Assembly (NCBI GenBank): GCA_017522255.1
Contig: JAFWZP010000046.1
Span: 1 to 41,319, forward strand
Direction of reading: 5' to 3'
DNA length: 41,319 nt
From: Bacteroidales bacterium
GTDB lineage: Bacteria > Bacteroidota > Bacteroidia > Bacteroidales > P3
A program made the translations under genes and the position numbers. Below, in pieces: positions 1 through 9,152 of the stretch; position 1 is the first letter of the stretch; every line of letters starts with the position of its first letter. The notes beneath the pieces are model-generated. The model worked only from the letters and a program-made list of their open reading frames with translations. It did not search any database and had not been told where the DNA came from.

Positions 1-37
1 AATCCTTGTGTCACTGGTTCAAATCCAGTCGATGCCA
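1..37 (+). tRNA. tRNA 3' part, probably tRNA-Phe(GAA)
   Basis: Only the 3' half is in the window. The T arm is ACTGG-TTCAAAT-CCAGT (13-29), followed by the acceptor strand CGATGCC (30-36) and discriminator A37. CCA is not encoded. The bases before the T arm fit the end of an anticodon loop (AA), anticodon stem TCCTT and a 5-nt variable loop GTGTC. AATCC..GTGTC and A73 are typical of tRNA-Phe, but the anticodon lies outside the window, so the isotype is inferred. Confidence 0.7.
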
Positions 38-51
38 CGCACAAGATGTGA

Positions 52-79
52 GGCACACAATAAAATGTGTGCCTTTTTT
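52..79 (+). terminator. intrinsic terminator after the tRNA
   Basis: Perfect 8-bp stem GGCACACA (52-59) / TGTGTGCC (66-73) with a 6-nt loop, followed directly by six T. It ends the tRNA transcript and lies just before the YqeY gene. Confidence 0.85.
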
Positions 80-114
80 GTTATATAATGCACATTATTT
101 TAAAGTTATATACT

Positions 115-567
115 ATGAGTTTAGAAACACAAATAAATGGCGATATAAAGACAGCCATGCTACAAAAAGACAAGCCCACTTTGGAGGCTTTAAGAGCAAT
201 AAAATCGGCCATACTATTGGAAAAGACAAGCAAAAATGCCACCGATGGCGAATTAAGCGAAACTGCTGAAATAACATTGCTGCAAAAACTTGTAAAACAA
301 CGCAAAGAGGCTGCCGAGATATACAAAGGTCAAAACCGGGCTGATTTGTACGAAGCTGAAATGTTTCAGGCAGGAGTTATTGAAAAATATCTTCCCAAAC
401 AGCTTTCTCGAGAGGAGATAGAAGCTGAACTTAAAAACATAATAGCACAAGTGGGTGCAACCACTGCCAAAGATATGGGAAAAGTGATGGGTGTAGCCAC
501 GAAGCATTTTGCAGGACGTGCTGATAATAAAATTGTATCCGAAATAGTAAAAAGTTTATTGGCGTAG
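115..567 (+). CDS. GatB/YqeY domain protein
   Basis: 150 aa, the normal length of the YqeY family. These small all-helical proteins resemble the C-terminal tRNA-binding tail domain of GatB, a subunit of the amidotransferase that makes Gln-tRNA(Gln); the role of the free-standing form is not settled. Family features are the N-terminal MLQKDKPTLEALRAIKSAI helix, the KQRKEAAEIYKGQNR segment, EKYLPKQLSREEIE, and the end GKVMGVATKHFAGRAD. A longer reading from 67 would start inside the upstream terminator, so the ATG at 115 is chosen. It appears to be a single-gene unit, closed by the bidirectional terminator at 770-797. Confidence 0.9.
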   Translation: MSLETQINGDIKTAMLQKDKPTLEALRAIKSAILLEKTSKNATDGELSETAEITLLQKLVKQRKEAAEIYKGQNRADLYEAEMFQAGVIEKYLPKQLSREEIEAELKNIIAQVGATTAKDMGKVMGVATKHFAGRADNKIVSEIVKSLLA

Positions 568-675
568 GTGTAGGTCTAATATTAAAACAAAAAAACAATT
601 GTATATACATAATATCAAATTATTGTGCAATAGTGTAGAAATTATGTATTGGAGGTTTTATCGTATTTGTTTTAT

Positions 676-759
676 ATGTTGACAGTTGCTCTAATTCTGT
701 TATTGGTAGGATTTATCAAAAAGAAAAGAAACAACAATTCTTCTCAAACAAATGATTGA
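676..759 (+). CDS. possible 27-aa membrane microprotein
   Basis: Short reading frame MLTVALILLLVGFIKKKRNN.. with one hydrophobic helix (about residues 3-14) and a basic, Asn-rich tail, the layout of a small N-out/C-in membrane peptide. A GGAGG sits at 651-655, rather far from this ATG; a TTG at 649 in the same frame would lengthen it. It lies between yqeY and a terminator, so it could be transcribed. No family is recognised and the frame may be chance; otherwise the 568-769 interval holds nothing visible. Confidence 0.2.
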   Translation: MLTVALILLLVGFIKKKRNNNSSQTND

Positions 760-769
760 TATGCAAAAA

Positions 770-797
770 AAGCGAAAGTCTTGATAGACTTTCGCTT
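770..797. terminator. bidirectional terminator between convergent genes
   Basis: Stem AAGCGAAAGTC (770-780) / GACTTTCGCTT (787-797), 11 bp with a 6-nt loop. It is preceded by a run of A and followed by an AT-rich tail, so it can serve both the rightward yqeY side and the leftward IMP dehydrogenase gene. Confidence 0.75.
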
Positions 798-820
798 ATA
801 AATTATATTAGATATAAAAA

Positions 821-2323
821 TTAATTGTCGCGTTTGGTTTCTTTCAATATTACGTCGTGTGCACCACCTTCGATAATACTTGTCGACGATACCATTGTTA
901 TTTTTGCCACTTTTTTAAGTTCTTCGATGGAAGAAGCACCGCAACTGCACATTGTAGATTTCATTTTCCCTAATGTTACGTCTAAATTGTCTTTTAGCTT
1001 TCCGGCATATGGCACATAGCTGTCCACTCCTTCTTCAAACTTCATTGATGTTTTTCCACCCATATCGTAGCGTTGCCAATTGCGGGCACGATTCGAACCT
1101 TCGCCCCAATATTCTTTTACATAGTTGCCATTCACCATAAGTTTTTTTGTAGGACTTTCGTCGAAACGAGCAAAGTAGCGTCCCATCATTATAAAGTCAG
1201 CACCCATAGCCAATGCCAAAACCATGTGATAGTCTTGTACTATACCGCCATCGGAACATATAGGAATGTAAATGCCTGTTTTTTCGTAGTATTCGTCTCT
1301 TGCTTTTGCTACTTCTATGATGGCTGTGGCTTGTCCGCGACCGATACCTTTTTGTTCACGTGTGATGCATATCGATCCTCCACCAATACCTACTTTTATA
1401 AAGTCGGCACCCGATTCGGCAAGGTAGTTAAAGCCATCTTTGTCTACTATATTTCCGGCACCTATCTTTACGCTGTCGCCATAGTTGTCGCGAACAAATT
1501 TTATTGTGTCGCGTTGCCATTCCGAAAAACCGTCCGATGAGTCGATACATAATACATCTACACCTGCTTCGATAAGTTTTGGTATACGTTCGGCATAGTC
1601 GCGCGTGTTGATACCTGCTCCCACAAGCAAACGTTTTTGTGCGTCAAGTAGTTCTTCGGGATTGTTTTTGTGGTTATCGTAATCTTTGCGGAATACAAAG
1701 TATTTCAAACATTGGTTGTCATCTATTATAGGCAAAGCATTTACTTTATTGGCCCATATAATATCGTTGGCTTCGTCGAGTCCGATACCATCTTTTCCTA
1801 CTATTAATTTCGAAAAAGGAGTCATAAACTCTTTTATCTTTTTATCCATAGCATCGCGGCTAGGGCGGTAATCACGACTAGTTACAATTCCCAATAGTTT
1901 GCCGTTTGATGTGCCATCGTGAGTTATACCTATGGTAGAGAAGCCTGTTTTGGCTTTCAGCTCAATAACATCTTGCAAGGTGTGTTCGGGTGTAAGGTTG
2001 GCATCGCTTACCACAAAGCCCGCCTTGTATTTTTTTACCTTACGAACCATTTCAGCTTGGTTTTCGATGGATTGCGAACCAAATATGAACGACAAACCTC
2101 CATTTTTTGCCAAGGCTATAGCCATATTAGAATCGGATACCGATTGCATAATAGCCGAAACAAATGGGATGTTCAACGATATACTTGGACTTTCACCTTT
2201 TGCAAAACGTACCAAAGGAGTTTTTAAACTTGTTTTATCCGGATTGGAATCGCGTTTTGTAAGCCCCGGAATCAACAAATATTCATTAAATGTTCTCGAA
2301 ATATCTTCTATAATTTGTGCCAT
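821..2323 (-). CDS. guaB: IMP dehydrogenase (CBS-containing, T. foetus-like)
   Basis: 500 aa. It oxidises IMP to XMP with NAD+, the committed step of guanine nucleotide synthesis, in the cytosol. A TIM barrel (1-95 and about 225-480) is interrupted by a CBS pair (about 95-225). The catalytic loop [13 protein letters not shown] puts the nucleophile at Cys319; the mobile flap carries ARNWQRYD with the Arg418-Tyr419 dyad; the phosphate site is SDGGIV and the C-terminal part [13 protein letters not shown]. From memory, the sequence and the numbering C319/R418/Y419 coincide with the Tritrichomonas foetus enzyme, a protist IMPDH thought to be of bacterial origin. It stands alone on the minus strand, with a candidate promoter at 2420-2448. 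Confidence 0.93.
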   Translation of the reverse strand: MAQIIEDISRTFNEYLLIPGLTKRDSNPDKTSLKTPLVRFAKGESPSISLNIPFVSAIMQSVSDSNMAIALAKNGGLSFIFGSQSIENQAEMVRKVKKYKAGFVVSDANLTPEHTLQDVIELKAKTGFSTIGITHDGTSNGKLLGIVTSRDYRPSRDAMDKKIKEFMTPFSKLIVGKDGIGLDEANDIIWANKVNALPIIDDNQCLKYFVFRKDYDNHKNNPEELLDAQKRLLVGAGINTRDYAERIPKLIEAGVDVLCIDSSDGFSEWQRDTIKFVRDNYGDSVKIGAGNIVDKDGFNYLAESGADFIKVGIGGGSICITREQKGIGRGQATAIIEVAKARDEYYEKTGIYIPICSDGGIVQDYHMVLALAMGADFIMMGRYFARFDESPTKKLMVNGNYVKEYWGEGSNRARNWQRYDMGGKTSMKFEEGVDSYVPYAGKLKDNLDVTLGKMKSTMCSCGASSIEELKKVAKITMVSSTSIIEGGAHDVILKETKRDN

Positions 2324-2419
2324 ATAAATTACTTTTTTTCTATTGATACGTGCTTTATATAATATAATTTGCTATACTATAGTGTGTTATGTCATATATT
2401 ACACTTCAATATATTTTTG

Positions 2420-2448
2420 CAAATATACGATTTTATTTTCTACATAAA
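2420..2448 (-). promoter_or_regulatory. candidate promoter of the IMP dehydrogenase gene
   Basis: On the minus strand TATATTTG (plus-strand CAAATATA, 2420-2427) matches the Bacteroidota -7 element TAnnTTTG. TTTA (plus 2445-2448) is a 3/4 match to the -33 TTTG with a slightly short 17-nt spacer. The position about 100 nt before the start codon fits. Confidence 0.4.
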
Positions 2449-2511
2449 GCATTTTTTTTTGTTTTAAGATCAACTTTTTCTTGAAAAACTGTTACTTATT
2501 TGAAATAGTGC

Positions 2512-2542
2512 TTTTATAATCAAAAAAAGTTTGGTATTTTTG
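2512..2542 (+). promoter_or_regulatory. candidate metG promoter
   Basis: TATTTTTG (2535-2542) matches the -7 consensus TAnnTTTG. TTTT at 2512-2515 is a 3/4 match to TTTG with the usual 19-nt spacing. The position 47 nt before the metG ATG supports starting translation at 2589 and not at 2553. Confidence 0.5.
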
Positions 2543-2588
2543 CATTCGAAAATTGTTATGTATTCTAAAAATTAAAAATAGATTATCA

Positions 2589-4646
2589 ATGACTTACACA
2601 GACAAAGAACAAAAGTTCAAACGTTATACCGTTACATCGGCTTTGCCGTATGCCAACGGACCTGTTCATATTGGTCATTTGGCCGGAGTATATGTACCCG
2701 CCGATATTTATGCCAGATACCTTCGTTCGGTAGGCGAAGATGTTATATTCATAGGTGGCTCCGATGAGCATGGAGTACCCATCACTATCAAGGCTCGTAA
2801 AGAGGGAGTAAATCCTCAAGATATAGTGGATCGCTACCACGAAATAATTAAAAAATCGTTCGCCGAATTAGGTATTTCGTTTGATATATATTCGCGTACT
2901 TCGAGTGCCGAACATCACAAAACTGCTGCCGATTATTTCAAGAAACTATACGACGAAGGCAAATTTGTAGAAAAACTATCGATGCAGTATTACGACGAGG
3001 AAGCGGGACAGTTTCTTGCTGACCGCTATATTACCGGCACTTGTCCGCATTGTGGCAACGAGCACGCTTATGGCGACCAATGCGAAGCTTGTGGAACATC
3101 GTTAAATGCCACCGACCTTATTAATCCAAAATCGACTCTTAGTGGTGCCAAGCCTGTATTGAAGGAGACAAAGCATTGGTTTTTGGCTTTGGACAAAGAC
3201 GAAAAATGGTTGAGACAATGGATTTTGGAAGAACACAAAAACGATTGGAAAACCAATGTATATGGACAATGCAAATCGTGGATAGATGCAGGATTGCAAC
3301 CCCGTGCTGTTACTCGCGATCTCGATTGGGGAGTGAAAGTGCCGATAGAAGGTGCCGATGGCAAAGTACTTTATGTATGGTTTGATGCCCCTATTGGATA
3401 CATATCGTTTACCAAAGAGCTTACATCCGATTGGGAAAAATGGTGGAAAAACGATGACACCAAACTTGTTCACTTTATTGGAAAAGACAATATAGTGTTC
3501 CATTGCATTATATTCCCATCGATGCTTAAAGCTGATGGCAGCTACATATTGCCCGAAAATGTACCTGCCAACGAGTTTTTGAATCTCGAAAACGACAAGA
3601 TTTCTACGTCAAGAAATTGGGCTGTATGGTTACACGAATATTTGCAAGATTTTCCCGGAAAACAAGATGTACTTCGCTATACTTTGTGTGCCAATGCTCC
3701 CGAAACCAAAGACAACAATTTTACTTGGAAAGATTTTCAGGATAAGAACAATAACGAACTTGTGGCCATATTTGGAAACTTTGTAAATCGCACTATGGTG
3801 CTTACTCATAAGTTTTTTGATGGCAAGGTGCCTGCCATCACTCGCACTACCGAACTCGAAACACAGGTATTGGACGAACTTAAGCAATTCCCCGAACGTA
3901 TAGGACGCTCTATTGAAAACTATCGTTTTAGAGAAGCGCTTGCCGAACTTATGAACCTTGCACGTTTGGGTAATAAATATTTAACCGAAACTGAACCTTG
4001 GAAACTTATAAAAACTGACCCCGAGTATACTCAAACAGTGCTTAATATTTCGTTGCAAATATGTGCCAATTTGGCTATACTTTGCAAACCTTTTTTGCCG
4101 TTTACAGCAGCTAAACTATCGTCGCTTCTTCATCTTGAAGCCGACAAATGGCATCAAGCAGGATGCACCGATTTACTTTCGGCAGATACAGAATTGGAAA
4201 AACCAGAACTTCTTTTTGAAAAGATAGAAGATGCAACTATAGAAACACAGTTGAATAAATTGCTCGAAACAAAAAAACAAAACGAACTGAACAGTTGGCA
4301 ACCTGCTTCGGTAAAGAACAATGTGGCTTTCGACGATTTTGGCAAAGTGGACATAAGAGTTGGTACGGTGTTGGAATGTGTAAAAGTTCCGAAGGCCGAT
4401 AAGTTATTGCAATTCCGTATAGATGATGGTATGGGTGGCCGCACAATAGTATCCGGCATAGCCAAATATTATCCCGAACCTGAAAAACTAGTGGGTATGC
4501 AGGTATGCTTTATAGCTAACTTCGAGCCTCGCAAACTGAAAGGTGTGGTAAGCGAAGGTATGATACTTTCGGCCGAAGATAAAGATGGTCGTTTGGTTCT
4601 CATCACTCCAAGCCAATTGGTAGGCAACGGTGTGAATGTGGGATAG
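2589..4646 (+). CDS. metG: methionine--tRNA ligase
   Basis: 685 aa class I aminoacyl-tRNA synthetase that charges tRNA-Met. The HIGH motif is HIGHLAG (27-33). The zinc knuckle [18 protein letters not shown] lies at about 155-172. The KMSKS loop has the variant KISTSRNW, as is common in MetG. The catalytic core contains VWFDAPIGY and HFIGKDN. After the anticodon-binding helices, residues from about 575 form a C-terminal EMAP/Trbp111-type tRNA-binding domain ([20 protein letters not shown] .. EGMILSA), which dimeric MetG enzymes carry. An upstream in-frame start at 2553 would add 12 weakly charged residues; [20 protein letters not shown] is the better N-terminus. Monocistronic. Confidence 0.96.
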   Translation: MTYTDKEQKFKRYTVTSALPYANGPVHIGHLAGVYVPADIYARYLRSVGEDVIFIGGSDEHGVPITIKARKEGVNPQDIVDRYHEIIKKSFAELGISFDIYSRTSSAEHHKTAADYFKKLYDEGKFVEKLSMQYYDEEAGQFLADRYITGTCPHCGNEHAYGDQCEACGTSLNATDLINPKSTLSGAKPVLKETKHWFLALDKDEKWLRQWILEEHKNDWKTNVYGQCKSWIDAGLQPRAVTRDLDWGVKVPIEGADGKVLYVWFDAPIGYISFTKELTSDWEKWWKNDDTKLVHFIGKDNIVFHCIIFPSMLKADGSYILPENVPANEFLNLENDKISTSRNWAVWLHEYLQDFPGKQDVLRYTLCANAPETKDNNFTWKDFQDKNNNELVAIFGNFVNRTMVLTHKFFDGKVPAITRTTELETQVLDELKQFPERIGRSIENYRFREALAELMNLARLGNKYLTETEPWKLIKTDPEYTQTVLNISLQICANLAILCKPFLPFTAAKLSSLLHLEADKWHQAGCTDLLSADTELEKPELLFEKIEDATIETQLNKLLETKKQNELNSWQPASVKNNVAFDDFGKVDIRVGTVLECVKVPKADKLLQFRIDDGMGGRTIVSGIAKYYPEPEKLVGMQVCFIANFEPRKLKGVVSEGMILSAEDKDGRLVLITPSQLVGNGVNVG

Positions 4647-4670
4647 CTTACCTATGTAGTATCAAAAAAA

Positions 4671-4724
4671 GGCAACTTCTAAAAAATGTTTTACAATCTC
4701 TTTGTAGTATTTTTGGAAGTTGCC
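4671..4724. repeat. inverted repeat with GGCAACTTCTAAAAA ends
   Basis: GGCAACTTCTAAAAA (4671-4685) and TTTTTGGAAGTTGCC (4710-4724) pair at 14 of 15 positions around a 24-nt loop. On the plus strand no T-run follows; on the minus strand the stem is followed by TTTTTTT, although no gene is transcribed leftward here. The same 11-15 bp end sequence recurs at 35.87-36.22 kb, so this is a repeat family member and not merely the metG terminator. Confidence 0.7.
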
Positions 4725-4753
4725 ATATATTATCAATTAATAAACAAAACAAC

Positions 4754-6115
4754 ATGAAAAGAGTACATTTTATAGCTATCGGTGGGAGTGCCATGCACAA
4801 TTTGGCTATAGCTTTGCACCTAAAAGGCTACAACGTAACGGGGTCGGACGATGAAATATTTGATCCTGCCAAGTCACGATTAGAAAAATATGGTTTGTTA
4901 CCATCTTCTATTGGTTGGAATTCCGATAATATAACACCCGATATTGATGCTGTTATTCTTGGTATGCACGCTCGTATTGATAATCCGGAGCTATTGCGGG
5001 CCAAAGACCTTGGTATAAAAATATTTTCCTATCCCGAATATCTTTACGAACAGTCGAAGAATAAAAAGCGTATAGTGATAGGTGGTAGCCATGGCAAAAC
5101 CACTATCACAGCCATGATATTACATGCGTTGCAATATGCTGGGATAAAAGCCGACTATATGGTGGGGGCACAGCTTGAGGGTTTCGAAGTGATGGTTAGA
5201 CTCTCCGACGATGCCGAAATTATGGTTCTCGAAGGCGATGAATATCTTACTTCGCCTATCGATCGTCGTCCCAAATTCCATCTCTATATGCCTGATGTGG
5301 CTCTCATAAGTGGCATAGCTTGGGATCACATAAATGTATTTCCTACATTTGAGATATATAAAGAGCAGTTTGCTCAATTTGCCAATCTTATAACTCCCAA
5401 TGGTACTTTGGTGTATTGTGCTGACGACGATAATGTAAAAGCTATAGGTACACACACACGAGCCGATGTAGTGTCGGTGCCTTATAATGTACCCGATTTT
5501 GTTATCCAAGATGGTATTACCTATATCGTGGTAGGGCAAAAGAAGGTGCCATTGCAGGTGTTTGGTCGTCATAATTTGTTAAACCTTATGGGTGCCAAAA
5601 ATGTGTGTTCGAGTATAGGTATGAGCGACGAAATGTTTTATCAAGCCATATCATCGTTCAAAGGAGCTTCGAAACGATTGGAGTTGGTAAAAAAAGATAG
5701 CCACAGTGCAGTATATAAAGATTTTGCCCATGCTCCATCGAAGCTTAAGGCTACCATAGCAGCCATGAAAGAGCAGTTTCCGCGCCGTACATTGGTGGCG
5801 TGTATGGAATTGCATACTTTTAGTAGCCTTACCGATGCTTTTCTTTCGCAATATTCGGGTAGTATGAATATGGCCGACGAAGCTATTGTCTACTTCAACC
5901 CTCGTGCCATAGAGCATAAAAAACTGCCACCGCTCGACCCTGAAAATGTACGTAAATCGTTTGACAACAAAAATATAAAGGTATACACTTCGTCGGAAGT
6001 ACTGATGAGTGATATATTGGCAAAGGATTGGACCGACAAAAACTTGCTGCTTATGAGTTCGGGCAACTTTGATGGTGTCGACTTCAAAGAATTAGCAAAC
6101 AGAATAATAAAGTAA
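4754..6115 (+). CDS. mpl: Mur ligase, Mpl type
   Basis: 453 aa, ATP-dependent Mur ligase fold. The N-terminal UDP-binding Rossmann domain starts VHFIAIGGSAMHNLAIALHLKG; the P-loop is GGSHGKTTITAM (about 109-120); the central domain has EGDEYLTSPIDRRPKF and SGIAWDHINVFPTF; the C-terminal domain has VYKDFAHAPSKLKATI and the late SSGNFDG. Mpl joins UDP-MurNAc to the recycled tripeptide L-Ala-gamma-D-Glu-meso-DAP in the cytosol, saving murein peptides. The C-terminal DFAHAP replaces the DYGHHP of MurC and the length fits E. coli Mpl, so Mpl is preferred, though a MurC-like ligase cannot be excluded. 17 nt upstream of the next gene; probable operon. Confidence 0.82.
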   Translation: MKRVHFIAIGGSAMHNLAIALHLKGYNVTGSDDEIFDPAKSRLEKYGLLPSSIGWNSDNITPDIDAVILGMHARIDNPELLRAKDLGIKIFSYPEYLYEQSKNKKRIVIGGSHGKTTITAMILHALQYAGIKADYMVGAQLEGFEVMVRLSDDAEIMVLEGDEYLTSPIDRRPKFHLYMPDVALISGIAWDHINVFPTFEIYKEQFAQFANLITPNGTLVYCADDDNVKAIGTHTRADVVSVPYNVPDFVIQDGITYIVVGQKKVPLQVFGRHNLLNLMGAKNVCSSIGMSDEMFYQAISSFKGASKRLELVKKDSHSAVYKDFAHAPSKLKATIAAMKEQFPRRTLVACMELHTFSSLTDAFLSQYSGSMNMADEAIVYFNPRAIEHKKLPPLDPENVRKSFDNKNIKVYTSSEVLMSDILAKDWTDKNLLLMSSGNFDGVDFKELANRIIK

Positions 6116-6132
6116 AAGCTAAAAGTAATATT

Positions 6133-7251
6133 ATGAAACTTAAAGTAGGCGATAAAGTAAAATTTTTGAATCAAGTAGGAGGCGGTATTGTAAGCAAAGT
6201 GGTATCGTCGCAAATAGTCAATGTTACCGATGATACAGGCTTTGATATACCCACCCTTATCAAAGACCTTATCAAAGTGGAACCCCTCGAAGGTGCCGGA
6301 AAGTTATTTGAACAAGATATAAAAGCCAGTACTCCTATTGAGCAACACTATCAATCGCAACCGGCTACAAAAGAATATACCGACAATATATCATCGTTGC
6401 GACCTGTTCCTGAATCGCGAAATATCGATAGAGGATTGTATTTGGCTTTTGTTCCACATGAGCAACGCTGGCTCATTACCGGTGATATAGATGTGTATCT
6501 TGTCAATCGCACACCATATACAGCGTTGGTAAGTGTGTTTTTGCAAACCGACACCGGATATAATGGTGTCGACTATAGCGATATACCGTCAGAAAGCAAA
6601 ATGTATGTTGCCACTATCAATCGTGATAGCATAGCTTCGTGGTCGAAGGGTGTGGTACAAACATTGTTTCACTACGACGAAGGTGCAACTGTGTTGTCAC
6701 CGGTTTCGGCCGATTTCAAAATAAAAGGCTCACGATTTTACAAAGAAGAGAGTTATGTAGAAACACCATGTATTGATGCTAAAGCCATTGTAGTATCGTT
6801 GGTAAAGTTGTCAGATGTAAAAAGCGTTGCAACCATCGAAGTCAAAGCGTCTTGTAAAGAAGATAAAGACGAGCAGCCTAAAGAGCATATAATGGTAAAA
6901 AAAGCCAAGATAATGAACCCCGACAATATTTTGGAACAATATTTTATAGAACCCAATGTAGCCGAAGTTGATTTGCATATAGAAGCTATATATTCCAATT
7001 GTAAAGATCTCGACGATCATTCGAAATTCGAAATACAAATGAATTTCTTTTCCAAATGCCTCAACGATGCCATCATAAACCATGTGCAAAAAGTGATATT
7101 TATACATGGTGTGGGTGCAGGAGTACTTAAAAACGAGATTATTAAGGAATTGAAAAAATATAAAGGGTTGCACTATTTTGATGCTTCGATGGCCAAATAT
7201 GGTGTAGGTGCCACCGAAGTTTATTTTAGTCAGAATATAGAAATGTTGTAG
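6133..7251 (+). CDS. DUF2027 protein with C-terminal Smr domain
   Basis: 372 aa, cytosolic. The N-terminus MKLKVGDKVKFLNQVGGGIV with DDTGFDIPTLIKDLIKVE is the SH3-like opening of the DUF2027 family of Bacteroidota. The middle (about 95-240) is a beta-rich domain. The C-terminus (about 278-370) is an Smr domain: VDLHIEAI, a helix around FSKCLNDAI, then VIFIHGVGAGVLKNEI and the closing GVGATEVYF. The DLH and HGxGxG motifs that define Smr are both intact; Smr domains bind or cut DNA or RNA, but the role of this combination is unknown. Follows mpl with 17 nt and ends at a strong terminator. Confidence 0.85.
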   Translation: MKLKVGDKVKFLNQVGGGIVSKVVSSQIVNVTDDTGFDIPTLIKDLIKVEPLEGAGKLFEQDIKASTPIEQHYQSQPATKEYTDNISSLRPVPESRNIDRGLYLAFVPHEQRWLITGDIDVYLVNRTPYTALVSVFLQTDTGYNGVDYSDIPSESKMYVATINRDSIASWSKGVVQTLFHYDEGATVLSPVSADFKIKGSRFYKEESYVETPCIDAKAIVVSLVKLSDVKSVATIEVKASCKEDKDEQPKEHIMVKKAKIMNPDNILEQYFIEPNVAEVDLHIEAIYSNCKDLDDHSKFEIQMNFFSKCLNDAIINHVQKVIFIHGVGAGVLKNEIIKELKKYKGLHYFDASMAKYGVGATEVYFSQNIEML

Positions 7252-7293
7252 GTTGTTTTCGAAAATATTATACTCTCGTTCTGCTTTTTTATT

Positions 7294-7333
7294 TAGTAGA
7301 GATATTGCAAAAACAATGTCTCTACTATTTTTT
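7294..7333 (+). terminator. intrinsic terminator of the mpl-DUF2027 unit
   Basis: A 14-bp stem, TAGTAGAGATATTG (7294-7307) and CAATGTCTCTACTA (7314-7327) with one G-T pair, a 6-nt loop and six T after it. Confidence 0.85.
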
Positions 7334-7585
7334 ATCAAAACGATATTTCCGAAACTGTAATATATGGTATTGTGTTTAATGAATTGATTATCAGGATTAA
7401 ATATTTTTTTACAAGTAATGCTCTGTGCAATATCTTTTAGTGTTATGCTAATGAAAATTGCTCGTTGGACAGCAGAGTGTACAATAAATACACTTATGAA
7501 ATATCATAAAAAGTCATAAAAATAAAAAGGTTGTAAAATTTATATATAAAAGATACGTTATTGAGAAAATTTTTTTGATAATATA

Positions 7586-7810
7586 ATGATGGTAATACTA
7601 GAAACTATGAATAGTATTATAAAATTAGAAAATAGGACAATATGCAGGTTGTCGGCAACTTGTTTAAATACATCAAATATTGGTGTTGCATATGTTTTTG
7701 CAAGGTTTGAGACAGAATATGCATCAAATGGGAAAAACTTTTTTGAAAAGTATTTGTTACAAAATAACTTTATTAAAATAATATGTAGTAACTACATTAA
7801 AATATCGTAG
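7586..7810 (+). CDS. doubtful 74-aa reading frame before the sigma-54 activator
   Basis: Ends 5 nt before the next start codon, the only argument for a gene. The product (Cys- and Asn-rich, with AYVFARFETEYASNGKNFFEKYLLQNNF) matches no family I recognise, its codon use follows the local AT bias, and no good ribosome site is seen. The whole 7334-7815 interval is AT-rich and otherwise holds nothing I can name. It may be a leader for the activator, a decayed gene or chance. Confidence 0.2.
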   Translation: MMVILETMNSIIKLENRTICRLSATCLNTSNIGVAYVFARFETEYASNGKNFFEKYLLQNNFIKIICSNYIKIS

Positions 7811-7815
7811 ATAAT

Positions 7816-9003
7816 ATGGGTACTATTATGCTTTTTAATTTGCCGAAAGCATGTGGGCTTTCGCTGAAAGAATTTCTTGAGTTCGAATCTTTTAATATAG
7901 AGCTTGAAGAAGATGTTAATTCTGCATGTTCTAAACTTATTTCCGCAGAATATGATGCGGTGATATGTGAAATAGAACAACCATCGCGAATGAAAGGGGT
8001 GGAGTTGTTGGAAAAAGTAAGACAAAACGACGACAAAACACCGTTTTTGATGATGATAAAAGAATTGGAACTTGATATTGTGGTGAAGATAATTAGGTTG
8101 GAGCGTAGTTATCTTCTTAATAATCCTATCAGCTTTGCCAGGTTGAAACATAAGTTGCAAGAATTGTTTTTGGACGTAGAAAAAGAAATAGTACCTAAAA
8201 AAGTATCGGTACAAAACAGAATAGTCCTAAACACTAAGATAGTTACCACTATAATAGGCGATTCTTCGGCTATGAAAAATATGTTCAAGATAGTAGATAA
8301 AGTGTCGCCTACTGACCAACGAGTGCTGATCATAGGAGGCAACGGCACAGGCAAAGAACTTGTGGCAAAGCGTATACACGAATGTAGCAAACGCCACAAA
8401 AAGCCGTTTATAGCAGTCAATTGTGCAGCAATACCTACTGAACTTGTCGAAAGTCATCTATTTGGTCACGAAAAGGGAGCATTTACTTCGGCTGTAAAAA
8501 TGCACAAAGGTAGTTTTGAGCAGGCCAATGGTGGTACTCTATTCCTCGACGAGATAGGAGATATGAGTCTTTCGGCACAATCTAAAATATTGCGTGTGTT
8601 GCAAGAAAAAAAGATTATACGTGTGGGTGGCGAAGCAGAAATACCTGTTGATGTAAGAGTGATAGCAGCGACCAATAAAGATTTGAGACAAGAAATAAAA
8701 GAAGGACGGTTTAGAGAAGATTTGTATCATAGACTTAGTGTTATTCCTATAAGAATGCCGTCGTTGTCGGAGCGCAGAGAAGATATTCCGTTACTTATCG
8801 ATTATTTTATGGAAAAAATAAATGGAACATTGTCCGACAACGTCATTACTATCGAAAAAGATGCTGTTGAAGCTTTGCAGAACTTGCCTTGGACAGGCAA
8901 TGTGCGAGAACTCGAAAATTCGATAGAACGCCTAATGGTGCTTTGCAACGATGTGATAACTAAAACGGATGTGGAGCAATATGTGAGTGCATATTCTTTG
9001 TAA
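7816..9003 (+). CDS. sigma-54 activator without DNA-binding domain, degenerate receiver
   Basis: 395 aa NtrC-family enhancer-binding protein that would remodel RNA polymerase-sigma-54 using ATP. Residues 1-120 look like a receiver domain that has lost its chemistry: the acidic pocket near the N-terminus is absent, the phospho-Asp position reads VICEIEQP with Glu52, and the conserved Lys is Asn103. Residues about 145-380 are an AAA+ domain: Walker A GGNGTGKE (174-181), sigma-54 contact loop GAFTSA (221-226, usually GAFTGA), Walker B LFLDEIGD (242-249), then FREDLYHRLSV and WTGNVRELEN. Only about 15 residues follow, so the usual Fis-type helix-turn-helix is missing. No partner histidine kinase is adjacent. 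Confidence 0.87.
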   Translation: MGTIMLFNLPKACGLSLKEFLEFESFNIELEEDVNSACSKLISAEYDAVICEIEQPSRMKGVELLEKVRQNDDKTPFLMMIKELELDIVVKIIRLERSYLLNNPISFARLKHKLQELFLDVEKEIVPKKVSVQNRIVLNTKIVTTIIGDSSAMKNMFKIVDKVSPTDQRVLIIGGNGTGKELVAKRIHECSKRHKKPFIAVNCAAIPTELVESHLFGHEKGAFTSAVKMHKGSFEQANGGTLFLDEIGDMSLSAQSKILRVLQEKKIIRVGGEAEIPVDVRVIAATNKDLRQEIKEGRFREDLYHRLSVIPIRMPSLSERREDIPLLIDYFMEKINGTLSDNVITIEKDAVEALQNLPWTGNVRELENSIERLMVLCNDVITKTDVEQYVSAYSL

Positions 9004-9152
9004 AAGACAATGAATAGCAGGAACGACTTTTGAGGCTTTTTTAGGACAATACTTATACCGGATTATGGATTGTTTTTTCGGTTTTTGATTTTGTTTTGTG
9101 CTAAAAAAAGTTGACACAAAAGTAACAACCTAAATCAGTAAATTACATCCGT

